Of a DNA stretch of 43,784 nt, positions 1 through 7,135 are shown in pieces. The notes beneath the pieces are model-generated. The model did no database searches and was not told the DNA's origin. It saw only the letters and a list, made by a program, of their open reading frames with translations. Origin of the DNA: Nocardia amamiensis NBRC 102102 (GTDB lineage Bacteria; Actinomycetota; Actinomycetes; Mycobacteriales; Mycobacteriaceae); NCBI RefSeq assembly GCF_001612745.1, contig NZ_BDBA01000110.1, positions 1-43,784 of the forward strand. Reading direction: 5' to 3'. A program made the position numbers and the translations under genes. Positions within the stretch are counted from its first letter, which is position 1, and each line of letters starts with the position of its first letter.

Positions 1-11
1 GGCGCCGCAAA

Positions 12-587
12 TCAAGCACAGAACTCGGCGGGCCAGCCGTCGGCCGGGCCAGGCGGATCGGTGCGCAGCCGGGCGGCGTACCAGTGGTCGCGGCGTCGGC
101 CGCGCTGCATGCTGCCCAGCCGGGACATACCCTCGTACCGGAATCCGGCGCGTCGGGCGACCGCGGCGGAGACGTAGTTGCCCACGAACGCACGCCAGCC
201 GATCCGCTCCAAGCCCAGCCCGTCGGCGCGGAATCCGAAGTCGCACACCAGGTTCACCGCCTGCGTCATCAGGCCGCGCGACCGCTGCGCTGCGCTGAGC
301 CAGAACCCGATCTCGGCCGCGCTCTGGTCGCGTTCCCCGAGCCCGATCGTGCCGACGACCGGTCCGTCGGGGCGCAGCCGGATGGCCCAGACCGGGCTGC
401 GAGCCGCCCAGCCGGGGATGACGATGTCCTCGATGAAGGTCACCGCGTTCTCGCGCACGTACGGCACCGGGATGGTCACCCATTCCCCGATGGACGGGTC
501 CTGACAGCATTCGGTGATGGTGTCCACGTCGTCCATCGTCGGCGCCGACAGCCAGATCGTTCCGTTCGTCAGCACGTGATGGTCCAT
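12..587 (-). CDS. GNAT family N-acetyltransferase (RimJ/RimL type)
   Basis: The protein has 191 residues, a normal length for a single-domain RimJ/RimL-type acetyltransferase. It should transfer an acetyl group from acetyl-CoA to an amine, possibly a protein N-terminus; the substrate cannot be read from the sequence. The family pattern is visible: an N-terminal beta strand with the motif LSAPTMDDVDTI, the strand VVGTIGLGERD, the EIGFWLSAAQRSRGLMTQAV segment that carries the acetyl-CoA-binding turn (here QRSRGLM, a variant of R/Q-x-x-G-x-G/A), and the late GNYVSAAVARRAGFRYEG block. The ATG start lies 100 bases from the divergent sigma factor gene, so the two share an upstream region. The C-terminal tail is rich in proline and glycine and is probably disordered. 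Family assignment is firm; the function is not. Confidence 0.85.
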   Translation of the reverse strand: MDHHVLTNGTIWLSAPTMDDVDTITECCQDPSIGEWVTIPVPYVRENAVTFIEDIVIPGWAARSPVWAIRLRPDGPVVGTIGLGERDQSAAEIGFWLSAAQRSRGLMTQAVNLVCDFGFRADGLGLERIGWRAFVGNYVSAAVARRAGFRYEGMSRLGSMQRGRRRDHWYAARLRTDPPGPADGWPAEFCA

Positions 588-676
588 CGGCCCATGCTGT
601 CACGGACGGCCCACGGGATCATCCGGTTATCAGCCGCCGCCCGGATACCGCACGGCAACGCTCCATCGGCGGACCG

Positions 677-682
677 TAGACT
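677..682 (+). promoter_or_regulatory. -10 element of the sigma factor gene (TAGACT)
   Basis: TAGACT fits the actinobacterial -10 pattern TANNNT. It ends 5 bases before the GTG at 688 and 8 bases before the ATG at 691. No Shine-Dalgarno sequence lies between, so the transcript is probably leaderless. No good -35 element is visible. Confidence 0.4.
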
Positions 683-687
683 TCCCC

Positions 688-1602
688 GTGATGGTTGCCG
701 CGCTGCTTTCCGACCTGTTCGAGTCACATCGGGCGCATTTGCTCTCCGTCGCCTATCGGCTGACGGGCAGCGTCGGCGATGCCGAGGACGCGGTCCAGGA
801 AAGCTGGCTGCGGCTGGCGGGCGCGCGGCAGTCCGAGATCGAGGATCTGCGGGCCTGGCTGACCACCGTGGTGAGCCGGATCTGCCTGGACCGTTTGCGT
901 AGTGCGGCGGCCCGCCGGGAAAACTATGTCGGCCAGTGGCTGCCCGAACCCGTGGTCACCGCCCGCACGCCGTCGTTCGCGCCCGACCCGCTGGAGGCGG
1001 TGGTGCGCAGGCAGGAGTGCCGGTTCGCGGCGCTGGTCGTGCTGGACACGCTGACGCCACCGCAGCGGGTGGCCTTCGTGCTGCACGACGGGCTTTCGGT
1101 GCCGTTCGACGAGATCGCCGAGATCCTCGGCATCTCCGCCGACGCCGCACGTCAGCTGGCCGTGCGCGCCCGCAAGGCGGTGGCGCGGACGCCGCAGCCG
1201 GTGCCGGACGCCGAGCACGACGCGGCGGTGCAGCGTTTCCTCGCCGCGCTCGGTTCCGGTGACGTGAACGCCGTGACGGCGGCGCTGCACCCGGACGCGG
1301 TGATGATCGGCGACGCCAACGGCACCACGGCCACCGCGGTGAACGTCCTGCACGGCGCGGACCGGATCGCCCGCTTCTACTTGGGGCTGGTGCGCAGGTA
1401 CGGGCTGCAGGACGAGTCCTCGTTCTATGAATTCGCCTCGGTCAACGGGCAATTGGGCCTCCTGGTCGCCGGGCGTCCGGCTGAGGACGGTCGCGCGGGT
1501 TATCCCACTCGGGTTGTCGGGTTCACTGTCCGTGACGGAGTGGTCTGGGGCTCTTACGATCTGGCGAACCCAGCCAAGCTGAGTGGTGTTCGGCTGGGCT
1601 GA
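688..1602 (+). CDS. sigJ: ECF41-type RNA polymerase sigma factor with SnoaL-like C-terminal domain (SigJ type)
   Basis: A 304-residue extracytoplasmic-function sigma factor. Region 2 covers about residues 8-75 (LSVAYRLTGSVGDAEDAVQE) and region 4 about residues 110-170, including the helix-turn-helix part VPFDEIAEILGISADAARQL. Between them is WLPEP (residues 84-88), a signature of the ECF41 group. After region 4 come about 120 residues of SnoaL-like fold. ECF41 factors carry this extension in place of a separate anti-sigma factor, and it both inhibits and assists the sigma factor. The group is often encoded beside a carboxymuconolactone decarboxylase or oxidoreductase; neither is adjacent here, so the target is open. 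Translation could start at GTG 688 or ATG 691. The symbol follows M. tuberculosis SigJ by architecture, not by a search. Confidence 0.85.
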   Translation: MMVAALLSDLFESHRAHLLSVAYRLTGSVGDAEDAVQESWLRLAGARQSEIEDLRAWLTTVVSRICLDRLRSAAARRENYVGQWLPEPVVTARTPSFAPDPLEAVVRRQECRFAALVVLDTLTPPQRVAFVLHDGLSVPFDEIAEILGISADAARQLAVRARKAVARTPQPVPDAEHDAAVQRFLAALGSGDVNAVTAALHPDAVMIGDANGTTATAVNVLHGADRIARFYLGLVRRYGLQDESSFYEFASVNGQLGLLVAGRPAEDGRAGYPTRVVGFTVRDGVVWGSYDLANPAKLSGVRLG

Positions 1603-1898
1603 GTGCCACCCGCCGGGCTGAGACACGCGAGCCGGAGACGGCGCCGACTCCAGGATCTACCTGGGGACACGCGGTGGCCGGTCGGCGCGGAACCGATCGA
1701 CGAACTCGCGGCCGGATCGGGCACAAGGGTGCACGGCCAGCAGGCCGATCGGGGCGGAGATTTGTAAAAGTGTCGTTTCGAGATGTCCCCGGAGGGCTTG
1801 TGGACTGGCATCATGGCGGGGTCGGCTGTGTTGGAGCAATGGACAATCTCGCCGGTGAATGACCTGGTCAGCCCCCGAACGGGATGCTGGCTATCGCT
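1603..1898. other. Intergenic stretch without a recognised gene
   Basis: Short open frames on both strands here lack coding-type third-position bias over their length and match no family I know. Apart from promoter sequence for the aminotransferase just downstream, nothing is visible. Confidence 0.5.
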
Positions 1899-1928
1899 TG
1901 GTAACGATTGTCACTCCTGGGCTAGTCT
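1899..1928 (+). promoter_or_regulatory. Promoter of the aminotransferase gene, probably leaderless
   Basis: TTGGTA at 1899-1904 and TAGTCT at 1923-1928 are separated by 18 bases. The -10 hexamer ends 6 bases before the ATG at 1935, so transcription should begin at or next to the start codon. No Shine-Dalgarno sequence precedes the ATG. Confidence 0.45.
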
Positions 1929-1934
1929 CCGGGT

Positions 1935-3101
1935 ATGCCCTCGCGACCCCAGACCGTAGCCCGCCTGCGCCCCTTCGCCTCGACGATCTTCGCCGAGATG
2001 ACCGAACTCGCCATCCGGCACGACGCGGTCAACCTCGGCCAGGGTTTCCCGGACACCGATGGGCCTGCGAGCATGCTGGAGGTGGCCCGCCGCGCCATCG
2101 CGGAAGGTCACAACCAGTACCCGCCCGGGCGTGGGGTGCCGGTACTGCGCCGGGCCGTCGCCGACGACCGAGCCCGGCGCTACGGCACCGTCTACGACCC
2201 GGACACGCAGGTGCTGGTGACGGTGGGCGCGACGGAGGCGATCAGCGCCGCGGTGCTCGGCCTGGTCGAGCCCGGCGAGGAGGTCGTGCTGATCGAGCCG
2301 TACTACGACTCCTACGCCGCCGCGGTCGCACTGGCAGGCGCGCGGCGGCGCACGGCCAGACTGGTGGCTGATGGCGACCGATTCGTCCTCGACCTGGACA
2401 GCCTGCGCGCCGCGATCACTCCGGCGACCCGGATGCTGATCGTCAACTCGCCGCACAACCCGACCGGCACGGTGCTGGGCCGCCAAGACTTGGCGGCGAT
2501 CGCCGAGATCGCCTGTGAGCACGACATTCTCGTGCTCACCGACGAGGTCTACGAGCACCTGGTCTACGACGGCGCCGAGCACATCAGCTTGGCTACCCTG
2601 CCGGGCATGGCCGAGCGCACGATCGTGGTGTCCAGTGCGGCAAAGACTTTCAGCGTCACAGGATGGAAGACCGGCTGGGCGTGCGGCCCCGCCGACCTGA
2701 TCGACGGCGTGCTCGCGGCCAAACAGTTCCTGACCTTCGTGGCGGGCGGTCCGTTCCAGCCCGCGGTCGCGCACGCGATCAACCATGAGCTGGATTGGGT
2801 CGCGAAGTTGCGGGAGACATTGTCCGAGAAGCGGCTTCGCCTCTCCGCGGCGCTGGCCGACACCGGACTCGGCGTGCAGACCAGCGCGGGCGGGTACTTC
2901 GTCTGCGCCGACATCACGCCCCTGGGCGCCGCAGACGGTCTGGCGTTCTGCCGGGAACTGCCGAAGCGGCTCGGCGTCGCGGCGGTACCGGTCAGCGTGT
3001 TCGCCGACGACACCGCCGCCTGGAACCACCTGGTGCGTTTCACCTTCTGCAAGCGCGACGAAACGCTGGAGGAGGGCGTCCGCCGGTTGCGTCTGGGATG
3101 A
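1935..3101 (+). CDS. PLP-dependent class I/II aminotransferase (Rv0858c/DapC-like)
   Basis: A 388-residue fold-type I aminotransferase of full family length. Visible landmarks are NLGQGFPD (residues 33-40), the cofactor region NSPHNPTGTV (171-180), DEVYEHLVYDG (203-213) with the aspartate that contacts the pyridine nitrogen, SSAAKTFSVTGWKTGW with Lys237 as the Schiff-base lysine, and the C-terminal substrate-carboxylate arginine region HLVRFTFCKRDETL. The nearest known relatives are the mycobacterial Rv0858c protein, annotated as N-succinyldiaminopimelate aminotransferase (lysine and peptidoglycan precursor synthesis), and YbdL/kynurenine-aminotransferase enzymes that act on methionine or aromatic amino acids. 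Sequence alone does not separate these, so no symbol is given. Its place beside the later Rv0861c-like gene agrees with mycobacterial gene order. Confidence 0.88.
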   Translation: MPSRPQTVARLRPFASTIFAEMTELAIRHDAVNLGQGFPDTDGPASMLEVARRAIAEGHNQYPPGRGVPVLRRAVADDRARRYGTVYDPDTQVLVTVGATEAISAAVLGLVEPGEEVVLIEPYYDSYAAAVALAGARRRTARLVADGDRFVLDLDSLRAAITPATRMLIVNSPHNPTGTVLGRQDLAAIAEIACEHDILVLTDEVYEHLVYDGAEHISLATLPGMAERTIVVSSAAKTFSVTGWKTGWACGPADLIDGVLAAKQFLTFVAGGPFQPAVAHAINHELDWVAKLRETLSEKRLRLSAALADTGLGVQTSAGGYFVCADITPLGAADGLAFCRELPKRLGVAAVPVSVFADDTAAWNHLVRFTFCKRDETLEEGVRRLRLG

Positions 3102-3211
3102 TTCGCCGAACCTGCCGGGAATTGTCAGGACTACCGCCGCAGCACTGGATCACGGGCATGAGTGCCGACTATTCCGCACTTGTCGCGTCCGGCTGATGAC
3201 GCGGCTACCCG

Positions 3212-3370
3212 GCCCAGATGCCGAGCGAAGAACCGGGTCGCGCTGTCGACCTCGAACCTGGGCACCTCGCCATGCCCGCCCGCGTTGGCGTGCAACGTCT
3301 TCTCCTTCGAAGCGAAGGCGTCGAACAACGCCAGACCGGATCGACGGTCGACATCCCACCCCACCCCTTT
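3212..3370 (-). pseudogene. Remnant of an alpha/beta hydrolase (dienelactone hydrolase-like) C-terminus
   Basis: An open frame on the minus strand contains about 50 residues that read like the end of an alpha/beta hydrolase: GLALFDAFASKEKTLHAN, then GGHGEVPRFEVDSATRFFARHL. In intact relatives the final histidine of the triad lies in the AN-x-GGH segment, and RFFxRHL is the usual C-terminal helix. Upstream residues quickly lose similarity and no nucleophile elbow (G-x-S-x-G) is in frame. The piece is therefore a 3' fragment left by deletion. It sits at the left edge of the accessory stretch that begins after the aminotransferase. This rests on pattern memory, not a search. Confidence 0.55.
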
Positions 3371-3563
3371 CTCGCGCCCGGTGTCTCGACGAGGCGCGTG
3401 TTCAGCGCAGGGCGAGTGGGGAGACTTCACCGCTTGGTACACGGCCTCGGTGACTGTCTTTTCGATGGACATCCCGGCGTGCGCTGCCTCACCTTCTGCT
3501 CATGAGGGCCGGGAGTGTGACATGCTTGCTGGTGAGCACGAGCTGTTGAAGTGATTGCTCGGC

Positions 3564-3579
3564 TTGCTACAGAAAGCAA
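3564..3579 (+). promoter_or_regulatory. Small hairpin in the cspA leader
   Basis: TTGCT and AGCAA form a 5-bp stem around a 6-base loop, 10 bases before the cspA start codon and close to where a ribosome binds. Leaders of cold shock genes often act as RNA thermosensors; that role is only an inference here. Confidence 0.25.
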
Positions 3580-3589
3580 CACAAAGTAA

Positions 3590-3793
3590 ATGACGCAAGG
3601 CATTGTGAAGTGGTTTAACGGCGAAAAGGGCTTCGGGTTCATCGCGCAAGACGCTGGCGGTCCCGACGTTTTCGTTCACTACTCCGAGATTTCCGGCTCC
3701 GGATTCAAGTCCCTCGACGAGGGGCAGCGTGTCGAGTTCGAGGTCGGCCAGGGCCAGAAGGGTCCGCAGGCCCAGAGCGTTCGCGCCATCTAG
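3590..3793 (+). CDS. cspA: Cold shock protein CspA
   Basis: A 67-residue single cold-shock domain, the standard length for CspA-type single-stranded nucleic-acid-binding RNA chaperones. Both RNP motifs are intact: KGFGFIAQ (RNP1, residues 15-22) and DVFVHY (RNP2, residues 30-35). The opening TQGIVKWFNGEKGFGF matches actinobacterial CspA closely. The protein should melt RNA secondary structure in the cytoplasm and help translation under cold or stationary stress. The upstream leader is relatively AT-rich and carries a small hairpin, and a strong terminator follows, so the gene is monocistronic. A second, longer cold shock protein is encoded at 24.4 kb. Confidence 0.96.
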   Translation: MTQGIVKWFNGEKGFGFIAQDAGGPDVFVHYSEISGSGFKSLDEGQRVEFEVGQGQKGPQAQSVRAI

Positions 3794-3807
3794 GAGCTGA
3801 CAAACCG

Positions 3808-3840
3808 GAAACCCGCGCCACGGCGCGGGTTTCTTGCTTT
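3808..3840 (+). terminator. Rho-independent terminator of cspA
   Basis: GAAACCCGCGCC at 3808-3819 is exactly complementary to GGCGCGGGTTTC at 3822-3833, and the T-rich tract TTGCTTTT follows. The hairpin starts 14 bases after the cspA stop codon. Confidence 0.9.
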
Positions 3841-3988
3841 TCCAGGCCGGCTGGCGCCCTGCACTCATCTGCGCCCCGGCCGGACGTGCCGGTTGGTCCC
3901 GGCTCGGGCAGACCGCAGACACCAGCGCGGGACGACCTCATCCCAGCAAGACCTCCACCATCGACAGAAATTCTGCACTGTCGACTCT

Positions 3989-4140
3989 AGACTTTCTGGG
4001 AGACGCGATATACAGTCGCTGTCGTTGGAGATGCAAAGTCTGGTTGGCCGGGCAGGTGAACTGCCCGGAAGCAAGATCCACCATCCCCTCCGGCGGAGAA
4101 GAGAACCTGGTGCAGTCGGCCGGGCCGCCGGAGGGGATGG
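3989..4140. other. Non-coding stretch with stacked inverted repeats, possible structured RNA
   Basis: Between the cspA terminator and the merR gene no frame looks coding, but three perfect inverted repeats lie in a row. AGACTTT (3989-3995) pairs with AAAGTCT (4035-4041). CCGGGCAG (4048-4055) pairs with CTGCCCGG (4061-4068) around a 5-base loop. The 16-base CCATCCCCTCCGGCGG (4081-4096) pairs exactly with 4125-4140 across a 28-base loop. No T-tract follows, so these are not ordinary terminators. A small RNA, a long leader for the regulator gene downstream, or a remnant of mobile DNA are all possible. The rest of 3841-4348 shows nothing else apart from the hairpin at 4294-4320. Confidence 0.4.
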
Positions 4141-4293
4141 CGAAATACCGCAGGCATGTCCGCCGATCCGGGAGGTGGTCGCTGAGACAGTTACCTATAC
4201 CCTCCGCGCTCAGGAAGAAGTGTCGGGCGCGGTGTTCGACGCCGACTCTGTGGGTCGGCGGATGGAATTGAAATCAAACCCCCTCGATCCCGG

Positions 4294-4320
4294 GCCCCGG
4301 GCGCACATTGCGCCGGGGGC
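4294..4320 (+). promoter_or_regulatory. GC-rich hairpin in the merR leader
   Basis: GCCCCGGGCGCA (4294-4305) pairs with TGCGCCGGGGGC (4309-4320) at 11 of 12 positions around a 3-base loop. It ends 28 bases before the merR start and has no T-tract. It could shape leader RNA structure or act as a protein site. Confidence 0.3.
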
Positions 4321-4348
4321 CTGGCGGCGTTGACCCCCGAGAGGTGTT

Positions 4349-4708
4349 GTGCAACAACCCGATCCGAACCCCGCCAGCGGCTTCAGTGCCGCGGACCGAC
4401 TCGATGACGAGGACTACCCCGCCTACAGCATGGGCCGGGCCGCGGAAATCCTCGGCGTCACCCCTGCCTTCCTACGCGGCCTCGACGCCGCCGAATTGCT
4501 GACACCCCAGCGCTCGCAGGGCGGGCACCGGCGCTACTCCCGCTACCAACTGCGTATCGCCGCCCGGGTCCGCGCGCTGGTCGACCAAGGCACACCGCTG
4601 GAGGCGGCGTGCCGGATCATCGTCCTCGAAGACCAGCTCGCCGAAGCCCTCGAACTCAACGCCGAACTCTCGCGACAAGATCCACCCGCACCCGACCCGG
4701 ACAGCTGA
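4349..4708 (+). CDS. MerR family transcriptional regulator
   Basis: A 119-residue MerR-type protein. The winged helix-turn-helix lies at about residues 25-75: YSMGRAAEILGVTPAFLRGL, then the wing with GGHRRYSRYQL. A short dimerisation helix follows (RVRALVDQGTPLEAACRIIV). There is no cysteine-rich effector domain, so it is not a metal sensor of the classical kind. Small MerR proteins of this form (HspR-like) are common in actinomycetes and can lie beside cold shock genes. The start is GTG 4349, with GAGAGG at 4339-4344 as ribosome-binding site at short spacing. Its targets are unknown; the structured leader upstream is the nearest candidate. Confidence 0.85.
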   Translation: MQQPDPNPASGFSAADRLDDEDYPAYSMGRAAEILGVTPAFLRGLDAAELLTPQRSQGGHRRYSRYQLRIAARVRALVDQGTPLEAACRIIVLEDQLAEALELNAELSRQDPPAPDPDS

Positions 4709-4765
4709 ACTTCAACAGCCGCCGCACCCCGCGAAAACCGCCGCCTCGTCCACGCACTCATCGCA

Positions 4766-5491
4766 CGCCGGTGAATCAGGGCTGACCACCATCCTCGATG
4801 GAAGGCATTTACACGCGGAACAATTCCGCCACCCCAGCAGACCGACGACCCGAGGTAGCACCCTGAACCGCGCCGCCGCGTGTCAGGGAAGGGAAGCCGC
4901 GGCCGAACACTTAGCAACGCGAAGTGCGGTTCGACGCCGGTCAGGCAGGCGCGGGGCGGGTGCGGTCGGTAGCCACAAGGGCAGCGATAGCGCCGAGCAT
5001 GGTGCCGGTGATGTAGCGCTGCGTGCGCAGCCACAAGGGGCGTTCGGTGAGGAACGTCGCGAGGCCTCCCGCGCCGAGGACGATCAGTCCGTTCACGGTG
5101 AGCGCCACCGCGATCTGCACCGCGCCCAGGCACAGGCTCTGCAACCACACCTTGCCGTGCTCCGGCGTCACGAATTGCGGAATCAACGCCATGTACATGA
5201 TCGCGATTTTCGGATTGAGCAGGTTGGTGACCAGTCCCATCGTGAACAGCCGTCGCGTCGGATCGGCCGACAGCGCCGCGGGCGCGAAGACCGAAACCCC
5301 GCCCGGCCGCAACGCCTGCCACGCAAGCCATCCCAAATAGTCCGCCCCGGCCAGTTTCACCGCCAGGTACAACCCCGGCACCACCGCGAACACGGCCGTG
5401 ATCCCGGCAGTAGCGGCCGCCAGATAGACCCCGAACCCAGCCGCCACCCCACCCAACGACACCAGCCCGGCCCGACGCCCCTGCGACACCG
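4766..5491. repeat. Direct repeat copy A (truncated lysE and 3' flank)
   Basis: This segment is a diverged direct copy of 7452-8066. The coding part is nearly identical: five amino-acid differences over about 180 residues. The 3' flank aligns only in blocks, for example CGCCGGTGAA at 4766 and at 7452, and copy A holds about 105 extra bases (about 4832-4937). Similarity stops at 5491 (copy B 8066), inside the lysE coding sequence. Confidence 0.85.
4941..5491 (-). pseudogene. 5'-truncated LysE family exporter gene
   Basis: The frame encodes residues equivalent to about 33-214 of the intact LysE protein at 7516-8160, from VSQGRRAGLVSLGG to the C-terminus. It lacks the first transmembrane segment and the LTPGPNMMYL signature that defines the family. 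Upstream the frame continues to 5666 as unrelated sequence (for example LRAYRTAHEPLNGDLPHIAV), so a chimeric protein starting at an ATG near 5.58 kb could be made, but it would lack the conserved N-terminal helix. The truncation point coincides with the end of the direct repeat, so this is a partial duplicate and probably non-functional. Confidence 0.8.
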
Positions 5492-5515
5492 CGTGGTCGA
5501 TTGTCGTGACAGCTA

Positions 5516-5531
5516 TGTGAGGTAGATCACC
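5516..5531. promoter_or_regulatory. CRP-like palindrome (one mismatch)
   Basis: TGTGAGGTAGATCACC matches TGTGA-N6-TCACA except for the last base. It lies about 25 bases upstream of the truncated lysE junction and downstream of the PIN gene. It may be chance or may have arrived with the inserted segment. Confidence 0.35.
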
Positions 5532-5727
5532 GTTCAGGGGCTCGTGCGCGGTTCGGTAAGCACGTAATCGCTCGAGTACGAGCGGTGCGAAGTTCATGAG
5601 GCTACTTGGTACGAGGCGCCGACCCCTCTGCTCGCCCCGGCGCAGTCCCGCGGTCGCTCGCCACACGCGCGGGCCGAGTCCTCGCCCTTATCTCCCTACG
5701 GATCAGCAGATCGGAAGTCATCTTCGG

Positions 5728-6336
5728 TCAGATACTGGCCGCGGTATTCAAGATCTGTTGTACGTCAGCGGCATGAAGATAAATACGGACACGTTCGGCG
5801 AATCCGGGAGAATCGGCGGCACGGAGTGCTTCGGGCAACGCCTTTCCTTTCCGAGGAACCCAGTATTTCAATTGCTCCTCCATGACCCGCCGCACGAGTT
5901 CCGGTTCGGAGTCATCGATGAGCTGGAAAAAGTCATCTGCGCTGTAGATCTCGTAGGGAAGATCGTCGAAGTCGAAGTCGATAGGGTTCGCGGTCAACAC
6001 GATGTCGATGCGGCCGTGGATAGCGGCACAGTGCACGTGGGCATCGAAAGCATCAGGGTAGGAAACGGTTTCATCGATCTTGTACCCAGTGATCACACTG
6101 TCGTCGCCGAAGGTGGCGGCGACAGTGCGGCGGATCCCCCCGACCTGAACCTCGGAGAGAAACGGGTTCTTCTTCCGCCGCCAGTAGAGCATCTCGGCCA
6201 TGATGTCTTCAGTCCAGAAGATCTGGAACATTTCGTGACCGCCCCGCAGGTACAACAGTGAAAGCCAGTCTCGTAGCGTGCGCGAGTACAAGATGTTTGC
6301 GTCGACAAGAACCCTTTGCACCCGCCCGCGGACCAT
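5728..6336 (-). CDS. PIN domain protein, candidate toxin of a HTH/PIN pair
   Basis: A 202-residue protein with a PIN-type nuclease domain at its N-terminus. Acidic residues expected to hold the metal are visible: Asp12 and Asn14 in VLVDANILYSR, Glu43/Glu48 in TEDIMAEML, and Asp95/Asp98 in YPDAFDAHVH, followed by LTANPIDFDFDDL. PIN proteins of the VapC type cut RNA. This one is longer than classical VapC (about 130 residues) and belongs with the larger PIN_3-like proteins encoded behind a helix-turn-helix gene. The C-terminal 70 residues are mainly helical and charged. The HTH gene lies 51 bases upstream on the same strand, so the two form an operon. The ATG at 6336 is the first in the frame. 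Confidence 0.75.
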   Translation of the reverse strand: MVRGRVQRVLVDANILYSRTLRDWLSLLYLRGGHEMFQIFWTEDIMAEMLYWRRKKNPFLSEVQVGGIRRTVAATFGDDSVITGYKIDETVSYPDAFDAHVHCAAIHGRIDIVLTANPIDFDFDDLPYEIYSADDFFQLIDDSEPELVRRVMEEQLKYWVPRKGKALPEALRAADSPGFAERVRIYLHAADVQQILNTAASI

Positions 6337-6387
6337 TCGGACATAGTAGCGGGCGGGCCCACCAAAGTTCAGCGCTCAGCGACCAAT

Positions 6388-6843
6388 TCAGTCGAGAACG
6401 CCCCACTCCTCCTCGAGAGCGCGCAACTCCTCGAACGCCTTGCCCTGTTGTTCCAACTGTGCTCGGCGGAATACCAACACGTCCTTGCTGTACAAACGCG
6501 TGTGCGATCCGACCTTGTGGGATGGAATCCGTTCCTCGCGAACAAGCTTCATCAGCGACGGCCGCGATATGCCGAGCATGCCGGCAGCCACTGTGGTCGT
6601 GACTTCGGTAGGAATGCTCCCGATGGTTACCGTGCAGCCCCGACCCACCAGGTCAACTAGTTTGAAAATAACTGCGGCCAACTCCGGTGGCACTGTGAGG
6701 TGTTGATCAGGGCCCGTTCCGACCGTTACCGTCGCTGGTGTCGATCGGTGGTCGCCGAGGAAGGCTCCGACGTTTCGAGCCTGCTCGATTTCGCGAGAGC
6801 TGACCGCCACGGTAGCGCGATCATCTCGCTGTAGCGTTGCCAC
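6388..6843 (-). CDS. Helix-turn-helix (excisionase-type) protein, candidate antitoxin/repressor for the PIN gene
   Basis: The protein has 151 residues from the GTG at 6843. That start is chosen because GAGAGGAG precedes it at good spacing; an open frame runs further to 6906. A MerR/excisionase-type helix-turn-helix covers about residues 80-125: VTTTVAAGMLGISRPSLMKL, then the wing REERIPSHKVGSHTRLYSKD, where IPSHKVGSHTRLY is the typical strand-turn-strand. The N-terminal half (REIEQARNVGAFLGDH onward) may bind the partner. Encoded directly before a PIN protein and behind a promoter with an overlapping palindrome, it is likely an autoregulating antitoxin. Partner neutralisation is inference from order and family habit. 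Confidence 0.78.
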   Translation of the reverse strand: MATLQRDDRATVAVSSREIEQARNVGAFLGDHRSTPATVTVGTGPDQHLTVPPELAAVIFKLVDLVGRGCTVTIGSIPTEVTTTVAAGMLGISRPSLMKLVREERIPSHKVGSHTRLYSKDVLVFRRAQLEQQGKAFEELRALEEEWGVLD

Positions 6844-6889
6844 GGTCGACTCCTCTCGTCTCCATGCTTCACCCCAGTGGGTTGATGCC

Positions 6890-6940
6890 AGCGTAGGTGA
6901 TTGCACTTACAAGTGCAACGAAGTTGCGGTCACAAGTGCA
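6890..6940 (-). promoter_or_regulatory. Promoter and palindromic operator of the HTH/PIN operon
   Basis: On the minus strand TTGCAC (6913-6918) and TACGCT (6890-6895) are separated by exactly 17 bases, a textbook promoter. The perfect palindrome TTGCACTTACAAGTGCAA (6901-6918, 8-bp arms) covers the -35 element and part of the spacer. A further copy of its half, ACAAGTGCA, occurs at 6932-6940, 23 bases from the matching half-site. Such an arrangement fits negative autoregulation by the HTH protein, whose start lies 47 bases downstream of the -10. Confidence 0.7.
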
Positions 6941-7135
6941 TCCATGAGTCTGCATTTCGCAGCTCTATCGGTCCGCTCGAGGCGACGAGGCGTTCGGACG
7001 CCGGCCACACATCCGCCACGAAACCCCCGATGACCGAGTCGGAACTCACCAGCGTGGCCAGAGGTCGGCTGTATTGATGGCCGAATTCATGCACGCTGAA
7101 GCGCTTCGGTCACGATTCGTGAGGGTTCGAAGCGG

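Noticed and set aside
724..1626. A 300-residue minus-strand open frame
   Set aside because: Antisense to the sigma factor gene; composition is that of a GC-rich shadow.
4185..4215. CTGAGA followed by ACC and CCCTCC, resembling the start of a TPP riboswitch
   Set aside because: The obligatory AACCTGATC-type block and the closing stem are missing.
3834..4333. Open frames of about 145 residues between cspA and merR
   Set aside because: Low-complexity translation, no coding-type third-position pattern, and the frames run through perfect inverted repeats.
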